Assembly (NCBI RefSeq): GCF_002282855.1 | Contig: NZ_NRIR01000001.1 | Location: 434,001-498,000 of the forward strand | Length of the DNA: 64,000 nucleotides | Source of the DNA: Paraferrimonas sedimenticola | GTDB lineage: Bacteria > Pseudomonadota > Gammaproteobacteria > Enterobacterales > Shewanellaceae | Reading direction: 5' to 3' | Shown: positions 60,703-64,000 of the stretch, in pieces | Layout: every line of letters begins with the position of its first letter | Position numbering within the stretch: the first letter of the stretch is position 1 | Translations under genes and position numbers: made by a program | Notes under the pieces: model-generated | The model's database searches: none | What the model was told of the DNA's origin: nothing | Seen by the model: only the letters and a program-made list of their open reading frames with translations

Positions 60703-62832
60703 TCAGCTGTCGAACTGATACACCAGCTGCACAAGCAAAGTACGCCCGCGTCCTGGAAAATACCTGTCGCCTGCAAAACTACTGTAATCCGCGCGCTCGG
60801 CGTAGCGAGTATCAAGCAGATTGTCCAGCTTGGCATTCAAGCTAACGCCACGGCTGATTTGCCACTGTCCGCGCAAGTTAAGCAGCTGATGGCCATCGTA
60901 TTTGTGCAGATTCTGCGCGTCAGTATAGTACTCGTCGACGTATATCCATTCAAGCGTGGCGCGCAGTCCCTCAAAGGCGTTCCAATTGAGCTGACTTGAG
61001 GCATTGACCGCTGGTGCGCTATCCACTTTATTGCCTTTAACCGCGCCTAACTGCGGAATATCGCCATAGGTATGACGCGCGTAACTGGCGTTAATTTGCC
61101 ATTGCCAGTCTTGGCTAAGCTGTGCACGAAACTGGCCCTCAACCCCCCGATGCTTGGTATTCCCACCGCTGACGTTAAAGAAATCGCTATCGCGCAGAAT
61201 CAGGTTATCTCGTTGCATCCAGTAACCTGCCAACTGCCAGTTAATACGCTCGAGATAACCGCGCCAACCCAACTCAAGGCTATCTATGGTTTCACTCTTT
61301 AAATCGGCTTTAGACTGAGCGCGCTGCAACCGATACAACTCGGTAGCCTGCGGCGCGCGATGACCGCGACTGGCGTTGGTAAACAGGTGCTGCCCCTGAG
61401 TCAGCCGATAATTGAGCCCAAGCTTGGGCGAGAACTGACCAAATCTGTCTTTGCTGGATTCGGGGCGCGAGTACCGACAGCCGCCAAAGCCACAGGTATA
61501 GCCCTGCTCGTCCACCCGTCCCGAGTTCATGCGGTTGTTGTAATCGTACTGCTGCCAATCGTAGCGCCCGGCCAAAGTCAGCCTAAGCGCGTCACTGACT
61601 TGGATATTCGCCTGCACGAACGGCGATGCCATTAGACTGTCCACTTCATAATCGTAGTGCTTGCCCACAGGAATAGTGGCTTGCAAGAAATCGCTACCTT
61701 GAGTCGGGTTTTCCTGATACTGCAACAGCTCACCGCGAGTCCACTCTAGGTCTAACCCTGCATCCAACCACTGCCATTGCAAACCAGACTGCACACCCAA
61801 ACTGGAATGGCGGTTTTGCTCAATCGGCGTGCCCGGCAAAAAGTGCTGTAAAAACTCCATGTCCACATGACGGGCATACGGCGTGATTTGCCAAGCCCAA
61901 TCGCCCTTGTCCTGATCGATTTGGCTGGCTAGACGTAGCGAATGAGCCTTGCGGTAGGCCTCAGGTGAGGGGTTGGTTTTTGATAGTGCTTTGTCCTTGT
62001 AGCTGTCCTTGCCCACCAGATACGCCGCGGTTTGCTGATCAAGTCGACTGGCGTTGAAGCTTGTAGTGACTCGAGCCGCGCCTGCCGCATAGCGATGCTT
62101 AACCAACAACTTTTGCTGATTGTAGCCCGAGCTGTCGCGATACCCACCGTCGTGGCTGTGACTGAGCGCCGCGATGAACTCGTTATCGCCCGATTGAGTG
62201 TCCAACAAGCCTTTGAACTGATAATAATTGTTGTCGCTAATACTTAGTGCCGCCTGATTGCCTACCAGACCAAACTCAGGGGTCAGCACGTTAATCACAC
62301 CGGTTAGCGCGTTAGAGCCGTAAATGGTACTCCAAGGTCCTGATAGCACCTCGAGGCTGGCGCCCAACTCCGTCGGCGCTTCAAACAATTCGTTGATATT
62401 ACAAAAGCCTGCGGCGCGCAGTGGAATGCCATCAATGGTACTTAGAATAGAGCCACAAGCACCAGCACCGGTTTGCACTGGGCTTCGCAACCCCGGCAAA
62501 TACTCGACGCCATCGCCTCGTGAAAATGTTACTCCTGGCACCTGCACCAAAGCCTGTTGAATGTGCTGAGCGTTCACTGCCGCCAGTGCTTCGCTGCTGA
62601 GCTGAGTAGCACTGCCCACCACTTCGTTTAGGGGCGTGATATGGCGAGAAGCGGACACCAAAATCACCTCGTCGACTTCCACCGCTTGATTCGCTGCTGC
62701 AGTTTCATCGACCACCGCGGTTTCATCAGCCACCGCGCTTCCAGCAGCGACCACCGAGCCCGCAGCAACAGCAGCCAGAAAAGCAAAAGACAAAGCAAAA
62801 GACAAAGCACCAAGAGAATAGTAAGAATGCAT
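60703..62832 (-). CDS. TonB-dependent outer-membrane receptor
   Basis: 709 residues. Signal peptide followed by a low-complexity Ala/Val/Asp/Glu stretch (about 25-52), TonB box E-V-I-L-V-S-A-S-R, plug (about 60-200) with I-Q-Q-A-L-V-Q-V-P-G-V-T-F, a Cys pair in G-A-G-A-C-G-S...G-F-C-N-I-N, and S-G-P-W-S-T-I-Y-G-S-N-A-L-T-G-V-I-N-V. The barrel ends L-V-Q-L-V-Y-Q-F-D-S. The motif set fits vitamin/siderophore-type receptors, but the ligand is not clear. No substrate-specific genes adjoin it. Confidence 0.9.
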   Translation of the reverse strand: MHSYYSLGALSFALSFAFLAAVAAGSVVAAGSAVADETAVVDETAAANQAVEVDEVILVSASRHITPLNEVVGSATQLSSEALAAVNAQHIQQALVQVPGVTFSRGDGVEYLPGLRSPVQTGAGACGSILSTIDGIPLRAAGFCNINELFEAPTELGASLEVLSGPWSTIYGSNALTGVINVLTPEFGLVGNQAALSISDNNYYQFKGLLDTQSGDNEFIAALSHSHDGGYRDSSGYNQQKLLVKHRYAAGAARVTTSFNASRLDQQTAAYLVGKDSYKDKALSKTNPSPEAYRKAHSLRLASQIDQDKGDWAWQITPYARHVDMEFLQHFLPGTPIEQNRHSSLGVQSGLQWQWLDAGLDLEWTRGELLQYQENPTQGSDFLQATIPVGKHYDYEVDSLMASPFVQANIQVSDALRLTLAGRYDWQQYDYNNRMNSGRVDEQGYTCGFGGCRYSRPESSKDRFGQFSPKLGLNYRLTQGQHLFTNASRGHRAPQATELYRLQRAQSKADLKSETIDSLELGWRGYLERINWQLAGYWMQRDNLILRDSDFFNVSGGNTKHRGVEGQFRAQLSQDWQWQINASYARHTYGDIPQLGAVKGNKVDSAPAVNASSQLNWNAFEGLRATLEWIYVDEYYTDAQNLHKYDGHQLLNLRGQWQISRGVSLNAKLDNLLDTRYAERADYSSFAGDRYFPGRGRTLLVQLVYQFDS

Positions 62833-63177
62833 AGCAGGTTATTATTTTGTTTTTAATCGCAACCATTGTGTCACACCTTTACGCCCCGATCTGCCCCCAA
62901 AGATCACCTCAGCCTGTGGATAAAACCACCGCTTTTAGGGGGAGGGGACAGTCCCCTGTGTGTAACCCGCGTCCGAAATCGCCAAATTGCTCAAGTTATC
63001 AACAGGGGACTGTCCCCTAATCCAGCGCCAATTTCCATGTGACCAAGTTGTGACACATTCATTTACAAAGCATATTCAATCAAGCGGTGACATAGCGCCC
63101 AGTTCAGATTGCTATTGCTCAAGGCTTCCGATTAAATAATGAACAAACAAAAAAAGGTGTAAAAATAGGACGTTAAT
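62833..63177. other. Intergenic region with type I repeat
   Basis: 345 bp between divergent genes, containing the type I element at 62915-63018 and AT-rich promoter sequence before the M14 peptidase (GTAAAAATAGGACGTTAAT-ATG carries an AGGA ribosome site). Nothing else was recognised. Confidence 0.6.
62915..63018 (+). repeat. DnaA-box/palindrome element, type I (inverted pair), copy 3
   Basis: TGTGGATAA (62915), AGGGGACAGTCCCCT (62943), then TTATCAACA joined to AGGGGACTGTCCCCT (62996-63018). The spacings are 28 and 61, as in the two copies near 58 kb. The internal sequence differs more, so this is an older copy. Confidence 0.9.
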
Positions 63178-64000
63178 ATGCCCCTCTCACTGCCTCTTGG
63201 TGCGCTTAAACGCACTAGCGCACTTGCGCTAGCGTTGGCTTTAAGCCACACCACAGCCTCAGCCTCTGCGCTGGATTCGCTACAAACCCCATCGCCCTAC
63301 CCGCTGATGGAATACTCTCAGCCATTGCTGACCGGTGATTACTCCAATGCCATTACTCACCCAGACAAGGTGCTGGGCTTTGAAGTGGGTTCGCGTGTGG
63401 TTCACCCAGATCAGGTCACCGAGCTTTTGAAGATTTGGGCACAGGAGAGCGACCGCATTCAACTGGTTGAGTACGCCCGTACTCACGAAGGCCGTCCGCT
63501 GCACGTGGCCTACATCTCCAATTCCAATCACTTGAGCAAGCTGGACGAGTACAAAGCCGACATCGCCAAGCTGGCCATGCCAAAGGGCGTGAACTCAAGC
63601 GAAATAGAGTCAATCATCAACAAGCTGCCCGCTACCGCTTGGATGGCCTACACGATTCACGGCAACGAAACCTCAGGTGTGGACTCTGCGGTTGCCGCCT
63701 TGTATCACCTACTGGCCGACCAGTCTGCCGAGACTCAGGCGCTACTGGACAACATGGTAGTGATGATTGACCCGCTAATGAATCCAGACGGTTTGGCGCG
63801 CTTTAACCGCAGCCTGCAAAGATACCGTGGCGCATCACCAAACGTTGATGACCAATCACTGCTCCACCGCGGCGACTGGCCAGCCGGTCGTACCAACCAC
63901 TACTACTTTGACCTTAACCGCGACTTTTTCTACCTGACCCAGCCAGAAACTCGCGGCCGTGTGGCTTTGATTAACCAGTGGTATCCACAGCTGATGATCG
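63178..64000 (+). CDS. M14-family zinc carboxypeptidase, N-terminal part (cut by window edge)
   Basis: About 274 codons are visible before the right edge. A signal peptide (about 1-28, ending H-T-T-A-S-A-S-A) precedes the peptidase domain. Zinc-binding motif H-G-N-E at about 161-164 (H-x-x-E form), N-P-D-G at about 202-205, and D-L-N-R-D near 245 follow the M14 carboxypeptidase order; the last zinc His and catalytic Glu lie outside. It is a secreted enzyme likely acting on peptides or peptidoglycan-derived substrates. It is divergent from the TonB receptor. Confidence 0.88.
   Translation, partial: MPLSLPLGALKRTSALALALALSHTTASASALDSLQTPSPYPLMEYSQPLLTGDYSNAITHPDKVLGFEVGSRVVHPDQVTELLKIWAQESDRIQLVEYARTHEGRPLHVAYISNSNHLSKLDEYKADIAKLAMPKGVNSSEIESIINKLPATAWMAYTIHGNETSGVDSAVAALYHLLADQSAETQALLDNMVVMIDPLMNPDGLARFNRSLQRYRGASPNVDDQSLLHRGDWPAGRTNHYYFDLNRDFFYLTQPETRGRVALINQWYPQLMI

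Noticed and set aside
1..64000. CRISPR array, prophage, integron or defence island
   Set aside because: No regularly spaced identical repeats with unique spacers, no phage structural genes, integrases or recognised defence genes were seen on either strand.
1..64000. tRNA genes in intergenic regions
   Set aside because: No cloverleaf-like sequence with a TTCGA-type T loop and acceptor pairing was noticed by eye; a covariance search would be needed to exclude them fully.

Overview
The window looks like a chromosomal segment of a marine gammaproteobacterium of the order Alteromonadales, near Shewanella/Ferrimonas. The gene content and order fit that group: a TonB2-type energy system with TtpC, dinG with a TSUP permease and priC, the radA/serB/PilZ neighbourhood, the tatD-nupC-deoCABD run, and a photolyase-DUF1365-cfa lipid operon. 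This placement rests on gene recognition, not on a search. I found no rRNA, tRNA, CRISPR array, prophage, integrase or transposase; the only RNA gene seen is the 4.5S SRP RNA (ffs). Almost everything is core-genome material, with accessory character concentrated in intergenic repeats and in the region from about 45 to 63 kb.

Layout. 1-3.3 kb: TonB energy-transduction operon (minus strand: DUF3450, ttpC, exbB, exbD, tonB cut by the window edge). 3.8-5.0 kb: general porin. 5.4-9.7 kb: dinG, TSUP permease, priC, DUF2057 protein. 9.7-10.4 kb: a gene-free, hairpin-rich stretch. 10.4-13.0 kb: glycosyltransferase, PAP2 phosphatase, acpH and a small protein. 13.2-17.1 kb: ffs, ComEA-like protein, galU, galE, napF, bactofilin. 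17.3-23.9 kb: cysQ, two 21-codon mini-ORFs, radA, a double-PilZ protein, serB, ytjB-like. 23.9-30.8 kb: deoxynucleoside catabolism (deoD, deoB, deoA, deoC, nupC), tatD and a DUF5363 protein. 31-32.9 kb: prfC and a DUF2256 protein. 33-36.5 kb: AraC regulator, an unknown membrane protein, and a YibI/YibH-like pair. 36.7-43.5 kb: seven-gene photoreactivation and fatty-acid-modification operon. 43.8-45.3 kb: porin and YbaK-family deacylase. 45.5-51.1 kb: a duplicated beta-helix lipoprotein next to a large TonB-dependent receptor. 51.3-52.7 kb: CRY-DASH. 52.9-57.7 kb: TolC/HlyD/ABC-2 permease export operon. 58-60.5 kb: small proteins. 60.7-62.8 kb: second TonB-dependent receptor. 63.2 kb to the end: 5' part of an M14 zinc carboxypeptidase.

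How the parts fit. Two TonB-dependent receptors and the TonB2-type motor belong to one outer-membrane uptake logic. The deo genes with nupC import deoxynucleosides and break them down. The class I photolyase, CRY-DASH and the cfa/DUF1365/amine-oxidase-like genes suggest a light or singlet-oxygen response.

The most striking unexplained signal is a dispersed intergenic repeat: a perfect DnaA-box 9-mer (TGTGGATAA) followed, always exactly 28 bp later (start to start), by the palindrome [A/T]GGGGACAGTCCCCT. It occurs eight times, arranged as inverted pairs 61 bp apart or direct pairs 107 bp apart. Two near-identical copies sit 814 bp apart around an unknown gene. Other notable signals are tandem mini-ORFs at the radA-cysQ junction, a 12-codon mini-ORF linking galE to napF, a hairpin over a ribosome binding site, and a 226-bp inverted repeat.
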